A stretch of 64,000 nt of DNA from assembly GCF_040807025.1 (NCBI RefSeq), contig NC_090967.1, positions 5,578,001 through 5,642,000 of the forward strand. Direction: 5' to 3'. The position numbers were made by a program, and so were the translations under genes. The DNA is from Struthio camelus (lineage: Eukaryota; Chordata; Aves; Struthioniformes; Struthionidae). Of the stretch, positions 22,853 to 35,701 are shown piece by piece. Each line of letters starts with the position of its first letter. Position 1 is the first letter of the stretch. The notes under the pieces were generated by a model that did not search any database, was not told the DNA's origin, and was given only the letters and a program-made list of their open reading frames with translations.

Positions 22853-25800
22853 GTGAGTATGGCTGTCACTGTCTGCCTCTGACCCAGCCTGGCTGTAACC
22901 TGCTTCCCAAGCCCCCTGTCTGGGCCAGGCTGGCCATACCCTTGCCTAAACCAGCCTCATGGATTGCTTCACTTTTCTGCCTGGCTTGACTGTACCCCAC
23001 CAACCTGCTTGGCTGTTCTCCAGATAGGCTAAATGATCTCTAAATCATGCCTGGTTTTACTTCATTCTCATTATCTTTGGCCACCTGACCATTTCCTGCC
23101 CTATTCCCAAAAGGAGGGTTCTGGGTCAACTCTTCCTTTAATAATTTTTTTTCACAAAGTTCTGCTTTGCCCAAGCACCTATCCTTGCTGCCTGAGTGAA
23201 GCTGGATCTTTTAGGCTTTTTTTTTTTTCTCAGACACAGTGATTTGTCAGCTCTGCACCTGCTCTGTGAATGGGCACAAGGATTCCTAAAGCACCCAAAG
23301 CTTTATTAGCTAATCCAAAAGTCAAATGGCACCTCCCAGGACCTGCAAGGATGAGATTGTTGCTCTGCAGATCTAAGTAGTGCACAGGAATGGCAGCTGC
23401 TCCTTTGCTGGTGCGTGGGACTCTGTCCTCCCATTACATTCGCTTGGCATGCAGGGGACACGCAGGCCTTGCTGCATGGCCTTGGCTGATGGGCAAACCC
23501 TGCCTCTGCTCTTTGGAGCAGGCACTCAGGGCACTGAAGAACATTTTCTTTCCAGAGGCATTGTCTGTGTGCAAAATAAATCTTTTGGAAATGAGAGACT
23601 TGCTCTCTTTCTCTATCCTGTATCCTCAAGCAATGCTCACTCTCAAGCAGGAGACTCTCAGAGGCTCTTAAGGTCAGTAAAATCTTCCTGGGGCAGAAGA
23701 GAACTGGCTGCCCTTGGACATGCATTTTGAGGAGCATGTTTTCCTTTCAGGGCAGCTGAAGGGAAATTTAAAAGGATCACAGGCCTAGCTGTTAGTGAAT
23801 GTTTTGCAGGTGTTGGAGCAAACAATAGCAGGGAGCTGAGTGAGAGCAAGTGCTTTGTGGATGTTTAGAGAGAACTGCAAGAGGAGGCAGAGTTATGCCA
23901 AGGCCTTACTCTTGCTTTCCAAGGAACCTCATAGCAGAGGCCCTGCTTGCAGCACAGCATGCTGCTTTACAAAGAGTATCTGAATCTGAGAGGATGCAGG
24001 TAGGCTTTGATCCCGAGTGCACCAAGAGCTTGGAGCCATGCTCTGCATGGTCCTGGAAGCTCTGAGGCCGATTGCCCAGGATGGCATGAGTGATGCTTCT
24101 CTGAACAGCCGCTTTAGAGATCAGCGGTCCAGAGGGCAAGGAGGGGGAACTAGAGATGTGTCTAAATGGGAACATGGCTCAGCACATCGTTGTCCATTAT
24201 AGATGTGTGAGGAGTTGGGTGTAAGTTGGAGTAATCTTTTCCTTGGCTCTTAGCCCTGCTGTGAGGAATCTGTGTTTCTGGGTCTTAATGACAGTCAGGA
24301 GAAAAACTCCAAGGTGACTGAAGAACCGGATGTCTTTGGGACTCTGTGACATCTCCTTTGGCTTTCTGGGTATGTGGGGATTATGCTGCCTAGGCTAATG
24401 TAGGTGGCTGGGCTGGAGAGCTTGTTTTAATAGGCTTCCTTTGTGGTGGCTTGAACTGAGGCTGAGCGAGGGCAGAGCTCTGACATGTTTGTTAAAATTA
24501 TTGGCCTATCTGCGGTCAGATCTGGATTGGGACCTGTTGTCGGACAGCTGCTAGTCTGTTAGTGCCTGTGTTTGGATTATGCTGGGCTGAATGCTGAAAC
24601 CTTTGCAAGATCCTTCTGGGCACCAGAGTTGATGGTTGATATTGCTAGCTCCTGCTATTGCAGCTAGGAGTGGTGCACTGTCTCCTGGCAAGTCCCTGAT
24701 AGGGCTCTTGAAAAGGAAGATTTTGGGCCACAGCTCAGCCAGGGTGACATGACTACTTTTCTGAAGTGAGAGCTGCTCTGCCAGGTTTCAGTCTGAGCTG
24801 TGGTTGTTGCCAGCGTCTAAGAATATTTGGCTGCTCCTCTTGTTTTCTCATAATGAATTCACACTTCACCATCTATATGCTTTGGCCTGAAGCCAGCTCT
24901 CTGCCTGCCTCATGGTCAGGTGCTGTTGTTTATTTGTTATCTCCATGGTATTTTTAACTGCAGCACCACCACGTGGTAGAAGACAAAATAGGCTCATCTA
25001 AAGAAAACGGTAAAGAAGAGAGGGATGAGTTGAAACCAGAGGGAGGAAGAATGGGGGAATGGCTAGGAAGCCTTAGGTCTTTTTGCTGTCCCGTGGACAC
25101 AAAGTCGGGTGGATACCATGATTGCGATGAAACAGAGGAATAAAAGCTGCTCTTATTTGAGAAAGTAACAGTAGGAGGAGTTGTGCTCTTAATTCAGAGC
25201 AAAAAATTATAATTCTGCTAGAGACATAAGTGTGTCTGCTAGAGACATAAATGCTGTGAAGAAGGTCAGCAGCCTGGGTAACTCTGTACATGGCACAATT
25301 GCTTCCCTCTCCCACCTCATGGTGTGGCCTCGCACTGTGGACATCTAGCAGTACAAAGCCTCCCGGCGTGGGAGGTAAGGAGTCTGCTGTGTGTCTGGAA
25401 TATGAATGCAGGACAGTTTCTGCAGCTCCAGTTTCAGAGTCTTACAGATGCGATGTTAAGAGTCTGGCAGGGATGAAAAACAAAGAGGAATGCTTGTGGT
25501 AACTGGGATCCCAACAACAGTGGCCACCCAAACTTCACTGTTACATAAACTTTGAACTGTGAGCCTCTTGGTTTATTGTTCACCTGGAAATGGAGAAAGC
25601 TCTTTTTGAGCCTTTGCTGTCAAGGGTGGAAAAGGTTCTGTGCCTAAATTAATCCTTTCTTATAAACATGCTTCCAGAGTTTATGCAACAGGAGTTAGAT
25701 GAATCCCAGGAAAGCCCTGACAGGAGGAGAGCTCTCCAAACAGGCTGTGCTGTGGAGGGGAGCCAAGGATATGCCGTTGAATATGTATGACAGAAGGATT

Positions 25801-28280
25801 GCTTCCCTTCTAGTGACCTGAGCTTGAGCGCTGGGGTAGAGGTGGGTCCTCTACATCTTTAGTTGAGAGCTACATGTCTATTACTTTATGGGAAAGATGC
25901 AGCTGTGGCCCCCTTAGGTTGCTCAGATAGACCATCGTCTTCAAAAGTTAACGTAGTTGCAACTAAAGCATTTGGCCAGTTTCAGACAAATTCCTTTTCT
26001 TTAAGAGAAGGCGCTTGGTTTACTGAATGTTCATGAATAATGCAGGCTGGAGGGCTGGCTGTGATTGCCATCAGACTGCCCACCTGTCCTAGGCTGACCC
26101 TTGCTGGCTGTTTCAGTCAACAGGCTAATTTATAACAAATGGTTCTAACATACAGTCTCCATGACTTATTTAAGACATATTGTGAAAGAGGTTTGCAGAA
26201 CTGCTTCCTTTCTTCTAACAGTTCTGCGGGTAAAGGGAGGACATGGGTCTCTGCATTTGTCAGGCAAACATCTTTCGCTTGTGCTGTTTTCATCTGTAAA
26301 GGAAATGGGCCAAAATATCGCTTGGTCTGTACTTGAGATGTAGTGCATGAAATTCACCTCTCACTTTGCAGTTTTGTTTGCACACTTTTCCTTTTAGCAT
26401 TTCCAGTGCCGCACCAATATGTGCTGCACTGTTCCAGTGCAGCTAATATGAGAAGGGTAGGCTTGGCCTACAATAAGGAGGACTCGCCTGATTTTCTGTC
26501 ATGAAATTTCGGCTGCTAGCCCACCCAGAGTCCAGAGAAATCTAAAAAGCAGCAGGCAACCTGAAACTTACATTTCTGGAAGGAGACACAACTGCCAAAA
26601 AGCTTCTATTCTGGGGAAAGAGGTTTGGCTGCTGTAACATGATGACAGTGATAAATGGACTGGAAGTCCCACTTGGAATAAATGATTACTGACAGAAGTC
26701 CAAATAAAACAGGCAAATCCGGGGAGACTATGGGCTAATGCTGTTATAAGCCAGCAAAGCAGGATGTAAAGCAACTGTGAAAGTGGTCTGTCATATTGGT
26801 TTCAGAGGAAGCACTGACTGAACTGTGAATCTGCTGACAAACAGCTGGCCCTACTAGTCATTGCAACCCTACAGGGTTTAGAGAAGGAAGCTGCAAAACA
26901 TATTCTGAGTCCTTCTCATTTTCCGCTTTTCACTTTCTTCTCCTATCTGGGCGGTACTGCCTTTGCTTGGAACGTTTCCAAGCTGCTCTGTGCCTTCCCT
27001 TATAAAACCTCAGGATCTTACACACTGGGCCTGACAAATGCGTAAGCTGATTTGATGTTAATCTATCTGCTGCTAATTCAGTAAGAAGTGTTTTATTATT
27101 ATAGATAATTAAACAGAATTAGAAAGTGGGTGCTATACTCCTCGCTGTGACCCAAACCTTAGCTCTAAGCTACAGAGTATTTGTGTTGGTTGCTGTGCCA
27201 GATTTTATACTGATTTTTGTGGAGATGCCCTGAGGCCAGCCATACAAGCACAGGATGTTCTCTCTGTGAAAACTGCAGTTGGGCAATCTGCAGTGCTTTA
27301 CTTGTATATCATAGTGAAGCACAAAGTGTGAAGTGTCTAAGGATTAATCTGTCACTAAATGACAGCCAGCTGTTTACCCTCAAATTGCTTCATGTAGTGA
27401 TTATTTCTTTGTATTACTTCAGTGCTGAGAGGCTCCAATAAAGGCCTAGGACTTCATTGTACTTAGTCCTGTACGGAAGCAGAACAAGAGCATTTCTGAA
27501 AAGCTTGCAATATAAGATGGAAAAAAAAGAAAACCCAAAAAACCATTGGTGGAACAGGTCACAACACGGAATCAAGAGAGAATATTGGTCCCATGAGGGT
27601 CTGTGATTTCAGCACGTTTCCAGCCCAACTGCTGTCAGGTTCTTTCAAAGCGGTGCAGGAAAGTTGTAGGGTGGATTTTGAGAGAGAAGTTTGTTTTCTA
27701 AATGTGTGTGTTGCATTTTCAAGCTTGCCAGGAATGCGGATAATAGCATGAATGCGCATGAATCAAAATAGGACAAACTTGCAATGGAGATCAGTATCAT
27801 GAGTCCCCAGAGTGATTCAGAGATAAGGAGGTAAGGGTAGGCGATGGGCTCCTCGAATTTTTCCTCTTCCCACACCGAGAGCTCTGTAACGGCCAGGTGC
27901 TAGTACCAGGGCAAACTGCAGGCCTTACTGGTGTCCAGAAAAGGTTTTGTTTTTGGCAAGCAATTCAGTTGTATGAGTTGATGTATAAAATCTGCTAAAA
28001 GTAAAGCCATAGGCCCTTTTCTTTCACTGTATGTCTGCACAGGGGCCATGTGCGAAGGCCCAAGCGGGCTGTGGGCACTAGCAGCCCCAGGGTGGCCAGG
28101 AAGTGCACGCAGAGCGCCCTAACCTCGCCTTGGCAGCAGCAACTGCAAACACTTCAGCTCAGCCCCTAGTGAACGGCAAATCACCCTGGGCTTTTAATGA
28201 TGAAGTCAGTATTTAGCGTAAATCCCTGGCGGTGCGCAAACCCATGAACTACCCCGTTAAAGCTGTCACTCGGGATGCTA
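22853..28280 (+). other. ARHGEF18: Left part of the 12.8-kb intron
   Basis: I recognise no exon or RNA gene here. The sequence is mid-GC. Short open frames on both strands look random, and no acceptor-donor pair brackets a peptide that fits phase 1 to phase 1. Confidence 0.6.
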
Positions 28281-28499
28281 CATCTCATCCATCAGGGGCC
28301 TGTTTAGTCTTTGTTCCCTCCGCGGCCAGGCACTGAGAGAAGGCAGGTCCCCTGGAAAGCCCCCGTGGTGCGGGATGTTTACCTCTGCGCCCAGGGGAAG
28401 GGGGAGTGGTCGGAGCTGGTTCTCCTAGCTCGGGGCGGGGGGCAGCCTGCTCCCCTTGGCAGGGAGACGCTGTTGGTCTCCGCTGTGGGCCGGGAGCGG

Positions 28500-28730
28500 G
28501 CTGAGGAGAAAGCGCGGGCTGAGGGGGGGGGGGGGGGTCGCGCGCTCGCTGAGGAGAAAGCGCGGGCTGAGGGGGGGGGTCGCGCGTTCGCTGAGGAGAA
28601 AGTGCGGGCTGAGGGGGGGGGTCGCGCGCTCGCTGAGGAGAAAGCGCGGGCTGGGGGGGGGGTCGCGCGCTCGCTGAGGAGAAAGCGCGGGCTGAGGGGG
28701 GGGGTGGTCGCGCGCGGGCTGGGGGGGGGG
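28500..28730 (+). repeat. 42-bp G-rich minisatellite, five copies
   Basis: Units begin gctgaggagaaag at 28500, 28548, 28590, 28632 and 28673, giving spacings of 48, 42, 42 and 41 bp. Each unit has a G-run followed by tcgcgcg. The first run is 15 G and the others about 9-11. The 42-bp period keeps frames open through the array on both strands, which explains the long Arg/Gly and Pro/Ala open frames seen there. I regard those as artefacts. Confidence 0.93.
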
Positions 28731-28799
28731 CACCGCCCCCTGCCCTCCCCTCTCTTCCCCTCCGCGCGGCGGCGCAGGCGCGGCGCGCGCCCTCGGTGG

Positions 28800-28891
28800 C
28801 TTTTTGCTTCCGGGACACGGGGGCGTTTCCTGTTGCTGTAGCGGCGGCTCCCGGGACCGAGAGTGCAACCGGCGGCTCCCCGGGGAGTCCG
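28800..28891 (+). other. ARHGEF18: Candidate non-coding first exon of short isoform
   Basis: The exon ends at GTCCG|GTAAGAG (donor 28892). From about 28731 to the donor there is no ATG in any frame, so translation of a transcript spliced straight to 40618 would start at the ATG at 40635. The 5' end is not defined by the sequence; 28800 is a placeholder near the ETS motif. It could alternatively splice to the 35634 exon. Confidence 0.55.
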
Positions 28892-29220
28892 GTAAGAGAC
28901 CGGGGTGTCAGCGCGCCCGCCGCGCCCCGAGCCTCGGCCTGCGGCTCCCCGGGGCGGCACCCCCTCCCGGCCTTAGCGGGCCCTCTCGGCGCTAGGTCCC
29001 CTCTCCCCCGTAGGGCAGAGCCCCGAGAGGCCTCGACCCGGTGTCCGGCCGGCCCCGGGAGCGGGGAGGCGGCTGGGGGCAGCGCCGCTCCCGGGGCTGC
29101 GCAGGCCTCGCGCTGATGCCCGCGGGGTTTCCAGCGGGGACCTGCCGGCTGTGGGGGGAGCGTGTCAGCCGGCCGGTGCCGCCTAGCAACGTCCCGCCGC
29201 GCTCCGCGCCGGCGAGTTAC

Positions 29221-32200
29221 ACAACACCTGCCTCCTTCGAAAACGTGAAGGAAATCGAGATTTTGGCCAGAGCACTTGGTTTATCTCTTCCCTTTCATGA
29301 TAAGTTCTGCATAAGTTAAAGCCATTCCAGCGTTAGCGTTTCAAGGCTTAATCTGGGAGACAAGACATAGCCTGTGAAGAGCCAGTCTTTATCTCAGAGA
29401 CTTAGAGACCTGTCTTAGGAGCTAGAGAAGGAACTGAAATACTACTATGTGAATTATGGAAGGGAATTGATCTAGCATCATGTGTATCTGGTTCTTTTTA
29501 CCCCATGGCTTGAGTCTCAGCATCCTTATTCTTGGGGCAAAAAAAAAAAAAAAATCCTGTGTCTTATCTTCTCGGTTACCTGTACTACTAGTGCTGAGGC
29601 TGCAGCGGTGAGGAATGTCCAAGGTGCGCATAAAAGGACTTTGAATACGTTGGAGATAAATTGGTGGAAATTGCATGCTGGTACTTCCCCACAATTGTGA
29701 TGACTGATCCATTTGAAGTACTCCCCAATACTGACATATTCCCCAATACAGAAATGAGAGGGAGATGATGATAGATTGTAGGCTTAGCTGAAATGCTTGT
29801 ATGTGCTAGAAAGGAAATCCTCAAAGGGAGCTGGAAGCAGTGACAGATTTTTGGGGGACATGGTGAGAAGCATGGACTGATTCATAACTAAAATAGCTTT
29901 CTAAGTGTTTCTGGTACTGTATTTGGATTTGCTGCTCTAATAAATAAGTGAAGCTAGCAAAGACCGTCTGAAGATTTTGCACTGTGGTTTCATTACTATA
30001 GTATCTGTTGGCCTTCTACAGAAAACTAAGAAACGAACCAGCTCTTTCTGAATTGTTGGTGCTACCCTTTTTAAAAGGGTTTTTTTTCCTTAGTGGCCTT
30101 TTTTATTTGGCATATTTTTAAAATGTTTAAACTTATGAAATACTTGTGAGAGTCTCCATGTTATGGCAAAAAAAGTAAAGGCATGAACTGTGGCTCTCAA
30201 ACAGGAGCCATCAGGCATTGTGTGTTGTAGTTCCACCTGATGTTTACCTATGAAATATTTTAAATACCTTTTATGATTGTCATAGTTGCTGCTTCAGTCC
30301 TGTTGTAGTGTTTCTGTACGATGGGGGAAGGGCTCAATGTGAGAACTTGCAGTTTGTTAGGCGTGACATAGACCATTCTAATCTGTCTCCTTGCTATTTT
30401 GACAATAACAACAAAAACACTGAGAAAGGGTTGTTTGTGGAGAGCAGGAGGAATTCTTTAACAGGGAAACTGAAACTTAATAATTTAGTGTTGTTGCCGT
30501 CTAGTGTGGGCTATTTCTATTTCAGAACATGAAGTGTCTTGTCACTTTGCACCCTTCCAGTTTTTGGTTTCTGCCTCTGCTCAGTGAGGCAAACTCAGTG
30601 TTAGCAAAACAAATAAATGCTAGTCACTAAAGCCCCTAGGACAAAATTTAAATCTATTCTGAATTTAGTAGGATATGTGACCTGGATTTACTGATTACAG
30701 GAACTTCTTCAAGTGAAACTCCTCCTCTTCCCTGAGGAGTCACAAAGTCGGTCTGTTTTTTCTGGAATGCTGTAGTTCAAAATGTTTCTCAGTGGTTGTG
30801 TTGTATATCTTTACATAGAAATTCAGATTTTATGTTCTTATGTTAATCCTTCATATGCAAGTTCTTCAGAACTAAATATTTTCTCTCTCAATTCAAGAGA
30901 AAGCATCGACCTTCTTGTATGGTGTAATGATGAGAAAAAAGGGAAGAGATTCTCTTTCATTCCTGCAGTGTCCAGAATTATTTAATATCAGAAAAATTGT
31001 TAGCTTCGCAAGAGAGTTCTTTTGCCCACAGCTCATTTCTACTGGTTGGATTTAATAGGCAGTGAATATATCCTTAGCATTAAGAGTGTTCAAACTCCTT
31101 CTATCGTTAGAATCAGTACTAAAGGGTGTCCTTGTTTGAAAAATCTTTAAAACATAGTTAACTTGAATTTGCCATTAAAAAAAAATGTTTGTGGGGGGAA
31201 AAAAGTTAATAGATACGCTATAATTAGTCTAAAATTTAAGTGTTAGTTTGCAAATGGCCGTTTAAGAGTTATTTTATTGGGCAGTACTGTTCCAAACCAA
31301 AGGTCAGGGTCATAATACTCATAATATTTGGTGAGTCATAGATTTGTCCTGGAATTCAATTCTGGTAGACATTTATAGGACATTGCTAGTGTCTCATCCA
31401 CTGTAAGGTATTACAGCTGTGGGAGAAAATGTATTCGCATGCTCTTTTTGAGTTTGGTTCATTGCCCTCTTGTATACTGTGAATCAGTGTTATGCTTTGA
31501 GGCAGTATAACGTGTTGTCTAATAAAATGCTCTTAAGTGACTACTCGTGAATTGGTTTTTTGTGTGCCTTTGGGAAGGCATCTCATTAATAAGGGAGGTT
31601 TTTATTATTCTACCAGAAATGACTTTCATTATCCTGAATCATGAACGGAATCTTTTATGATGTTCATGAGCTTCTTGGTCTGGAATATTTCTTTGCTGGA
31701 TGCGGCGCTGTTTCATGTAGTCTGTCAATGGAGGAAAGGTCATCACTGACACTAGCCAATATGAAACGCTTCAGATGCAGTGACCATCTCCATAGTAAGC
31801 AGAAGGGAGATAATATGATGCTCCCAAAACGCTCAGTCTAATCACAAATGGCTTGATTTAAGCCCAGAGACCACCATGCTGGTTTTACTTAATTTCCCAT
31901 GCTATTTGTGGTATTGATTGCTGTTAACTTTTAGCTCTAGTGGTGGTCCTGCCCCATCCGGTCAAGGTGACTCAAATCCTTGCACACTAGCTTATAGCTG
32001 AGGATCCTTCCTGAGGCTGCCTAGCTGGTGTTCTCAGCACTAGCCATGGCTACAGCCTGTCTGCATAGACTTTGTGGAAATAAAATCCTTTGGAGGAATT
32101 GTTTTTCCCTCCCAAATTCATATTCTTGCAGTTCTAGTTAGTCATGTGGCTGTTAGAGGGGAGAGAAGTTGAGGGAGGAGAAGGTGGGGAAGAGGAAAGG

Positions 32201-35200
32201 AAGAGACTGAGTGGGAGTTCCCTGAGTGCTCTTAGCTCTGTTCTTCTTTGGGACTTTCTATGCCTCTCTGGTTTGAGAATGGCAGACTGAAATAAGTGTC
32301 CAGTTCATTTTTATGCCTTTTCAAATTCTTGATCCAAATAAAACCTAATCCCACCAGTTACTGAAGTGTTACATGCAGAAATATTTTATCAGTTTTGAAT
32401 TTATCAGTGTTACTTTTCTTTTGTTGTCCTCTTTTTTATTTTCTCTTCTATTATGATACAGGGAAGAAAATTCCTCCCATCTGTCTTTTCTAAAGTTAGA
32501 TATCTATTATTTGTATACTTTTATAATGATCCTTCTTATTTATCTCTGTTCTTAAATATCAATCTCAATATTTTCAGGTTTATGTTATTTCTCCACTTTC
32601 ATTTGTTCCTCATTCTTCTCTCTGCTGTTTCCTTGACCCCTGCTGTATTCTAGTATCCTGTCCAGAGAGGCTAAAAGAATAAAGAATGCAAAGAGATCTT
32701 ACATTTAGAGAAAGGAAATCAAATTCACTAGTATTCAAATGATCATTGAATACTCCTTAAATGAAGTGCACTTGATATAGCACTGTCTTCAAGCGCGTTG
32801 AATAGGGACAGCTGGATTGTATTTTATAAAAAGAAGTACGTTTATAAAATGCTCTGTTGATTCTTCTGCCAGCTTCTGTCAGTTTTCAGAATTCTCTTAA
32901 ATGAGTAAAAATAATGCCATGTGGAAATCATTAAATTCTTTGGATTTCAAATAGTCTTTTTGAGCATCCTTTTATTCACCTGCAGTTTTCTGAGGCTTTT
33001 CTGTGGCATTTTCCTGTTTTCTAGTATGTTTCTCTCCTGTGATGTAAAGAATATTTCAGCAGCATAAGAAAGTAATACGCCGTGCTGTTAGATATGTCAT
33101 GTAATTAACTGGAAGATATCTACTGAGAGTGTTGTAAGGTGTTATCTGTAACAGAGCAAGTACATGGTTTTAAAAATGAAATATATTTTTAAGTTGATAT
33201 CTGTTTTACAGTTATCTTAACCTTAAGTACCCAAGTCTTTGAAGTAGGAGTGGTCTTACTACTCATTAATAGGAAAAAAAATTATTAAGCTTACTCACTA
33301 AAGATATGTAAGTGTCAAGGAATACAATCGTCCAGTCAGAGTTTGAGTAATGTTTATCGATTGCTGTATTGCACAATTCTGGATAATGAAATTGATTTCA
33401 AATTTATAATAAAATTTTATTGTGAATAGTTATAAATTTATATATATATATAATTATAATTTTATATCTATATAACTAGAGCTTTATAAAAACTGTGTAT
33501 GATATATCTCCAAATTGTGTATCAAACCATAAATGTGTATATATTTGTCTATAAATATGTATATGTCTGTGCCTGTATATGTGTGTGTGTGTGTATACAC
33601 AGATATATCCATATGTATATACATAAGATACGTATACGTAGACATTGCCTTCTAACACTGAAAATGTTTTCAGGCTCATGCAGGTGATTGCCAGGAGAAT
33701 GTTGATGAAATTGGGAGCGCATGCTGTCAGCACTCTTGGGTGCTCAGGAACCAGAGTAATTGCTTTCGCAAAAACGTAACTTTAGCAGGTTATAGAATTC
33801 GTGTGCAGTGACTATCCTACACTGGTGACCCTTGGTTTTTGAAAATACTTGATAATAACTTAAAACTAACTAGTTTAAACATAAGGGTGTTACTTCTTAA
33901 TCTAGTCTCATTTTAAATAGAAATTGTGCTTAGTTGACATGCTGTGGTGATCACTGTGGATGTCTATTATTCTCAGGGCAGGTATAGTAGAGCAGGCAGT
34001 GGCTCTGTCACACTTCCCTCTGTCACGGTGCCCCTTCTGCCCTGAAGGGAACCCCTCTGTAAGCTAAACTCGAATCCAAGCTGTATGGCCCATGTAATCC
34101 AGCAGGATGTGGTGACGGTTTTTTTCTCTTTCCTTTAGTGTGATGATTTAGTCCTACAGTTTGCTACTTCGTCTCAGGAGGAAGGGGTTACCATTGTCAA
34201 CTGATTGTTTTGGCCTATTTTTTAACAAGCTCTGTATTTTCCAGTGATCTGTGCAGGCTTAATCAATGCCAAAATAGCCAATGTCTTAGTCATCCTTTAC
34301 ATACTTTTAGGAGGTGAATAATTGTTATACATTTATTATTATGCATTTTTAGAGGCATGTTCACCTGAAGTTATATATAGTGCCTTTTATTTTGTCGCAT
34401 GTGATAAGAGATATTGGTAGCAATATCTCAAATAAGAGAGAAGTTATGGGAGGTGATTATTGTTGTGAAAAAATTGTGTGTGGCAGGCACTTAAAGTACA
34501 GTATTCTGATCCTGTTTCCCATGCTTGTGGAAGTTGCATAACGTGCAAGCATCTTTCAGTTCCATGCATTCAATTTTTTTCTTGGGCTTGTTTCTGTATC
34601 TGTTTGTTTATTTATAGATAAGGCCAAGTAAACATATTGCTTATGTTCTTAGAGATTTGCTGAAATTATGAAAACCATAGTAAGAGAGAACTTAAGGCCA
34701 GGAGCCTTAAAGCAGGTCAACGGTCTTGGTGCCAGGAGTGGGTAATAGTTTTATTTGGATGAACAGGTCTTAAGTAGTTTTTCCTCTGTGATATAAACAC
34801 AAACAGGCTTTTCTCTAGCAGATACAGCGTCCATCTTCCTGGTTTTGTTGAATTTCTCTTTTAACAGCCATAGGTGGAATATGTGGGAAGAAACAAATCC
34901 TGGTTTCCCCTTACTAGTTGGGTTCCTGGTGCCCTGCTTCTGTGGGCTTTAGATAAAGAAAGTATTTGATTTTACAGAAGGGCAGAGAGACTCTGAAGAA
35001 CGTTTGGTAGTACCAGTTTTCGTCATCCTGTTTCCTCAAGAAGTAGTTACTATGAGAGAAATCAAGATTGAATTTAATCATGATATTAGTGGTGTTATGC
35101 CTTATGGGTGAGAGAGGGCTGTTCTACTTCCGTATTCTGGAAACAGTTACTTTATGAAGCTAGAAAGATGGTAGTACTGGGGTGATTCTATACTAGGTTT

Positions 35201-35633
35201 TGAGCTTTCACTTACTTTAATTACTTTGGCTCCTATCAATACTGTATATAGAAATGACAACTGTGCATATGGAGCAAAATAAATTGCTTCCTTTGTGAAT
35301 AGTATTAATTCTGAATTATGTGAGACATGGCAGTAACGTTTCCAAATGTGAAGAAAGTGATGCTCTGGTCAAGTGGAAACTAAGGAGAATAATGTTAGTG
35401 CATTGAGTAGTGTCTCTTTGTGAATTTTATCTGTGATTCTGAATCTTATTTTAAAAGTTTGAATATTTGATGTAAAATAAAGAATAGAAGATGCACAAAA
35501 GGAATGCTCTCTGAAACACTTGAGATTCCTTTGCATCTCTTCCAAAATTAAGAAATCTTTTATTCTCACTCTTTCTTTCCCTAGAAGAGAATGGCAAGAG
35601 TAGTTTAAGATTTTATTTATTTATGCATTTCAG
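29221..35633 (+). other. ARHGEF18: Right part of the 12.8-kb intron, AT-rich
   Basis: No exon is recognised. The base composition drops sharply in GC after the CpG island. It holds a poly-A near 29540-29554, a purine-rich stretch at 32159-32210 and the TA/TG microsatellite at 33436-33640. Small open frames are unremarkable. Confidence 0.6.
33436..33640 (+). repeat. TA/TG microsatellite cluster
   Basis: Runs of TA (around 33440-33452), then TATG/TG steps (including seven TG units near 33582-33595) and mirrored CATATGTATATAC words. It is degenerate alternating purine-pyrimidine DNA. Confidence 0.85.
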
Positions 35634-35701
35634 ATTGTGCAGTGAATGTCCATAAGAACTGCAAGAATTTACTGGCTGAATGCAGCAGCGTCAGACCCAG
35701 G
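35634..35701 (+). CDS. ARHGEF18: ARHGEF18 exon: second half of C1 zinc finger
   Basis: The acceptor is ttatgcatttcag. The donor AGG|GTAGGT is preferred because it restores phase 0. The exon supplies C503, H508, C511 and C518 in the pattern C-x4-H-x2-C-x6-C. The last spacing is one shorter than in typical diacylglycerol-binding C1 domains, as in the related ARHGEF2, so I call it an atypical, lipid-independent finger. It ends SSVRPR (residue 524). Confidence 0.93.

Larger units (their letters stand above)
28290..29220 (+). promoter_or_regulatory. ARHGEF18: CpG island, candidate internal promoter
   Basis: CG dinucleotides are dense here and rare on both sides. Promoter-type motifs include CTTCCGG (28807-28813, ETS/GABP type) and GCGCAGGCGC (28772-28781, one base from an NRF1 palindrome). 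There is no TATA box. A consensus donor gtaaga follows at 28892. The position fits a TATA-less promoter for an ARHGEF18 isoform lacking the N-terminal region and C1. The direction of transcription is inferred from the donor. A divergent or unrelated transcript is possible. Confidence 0.75.

Noticed and set aside
28285-28960. Several 147-193 codon frames on both strands rich in Arg/Gly or Pro/Ala
   Set aside because: They follow from a 42-bp (multiple of three) tandem repeat with no stop codons in the unit. Composition is pure repeat translation.
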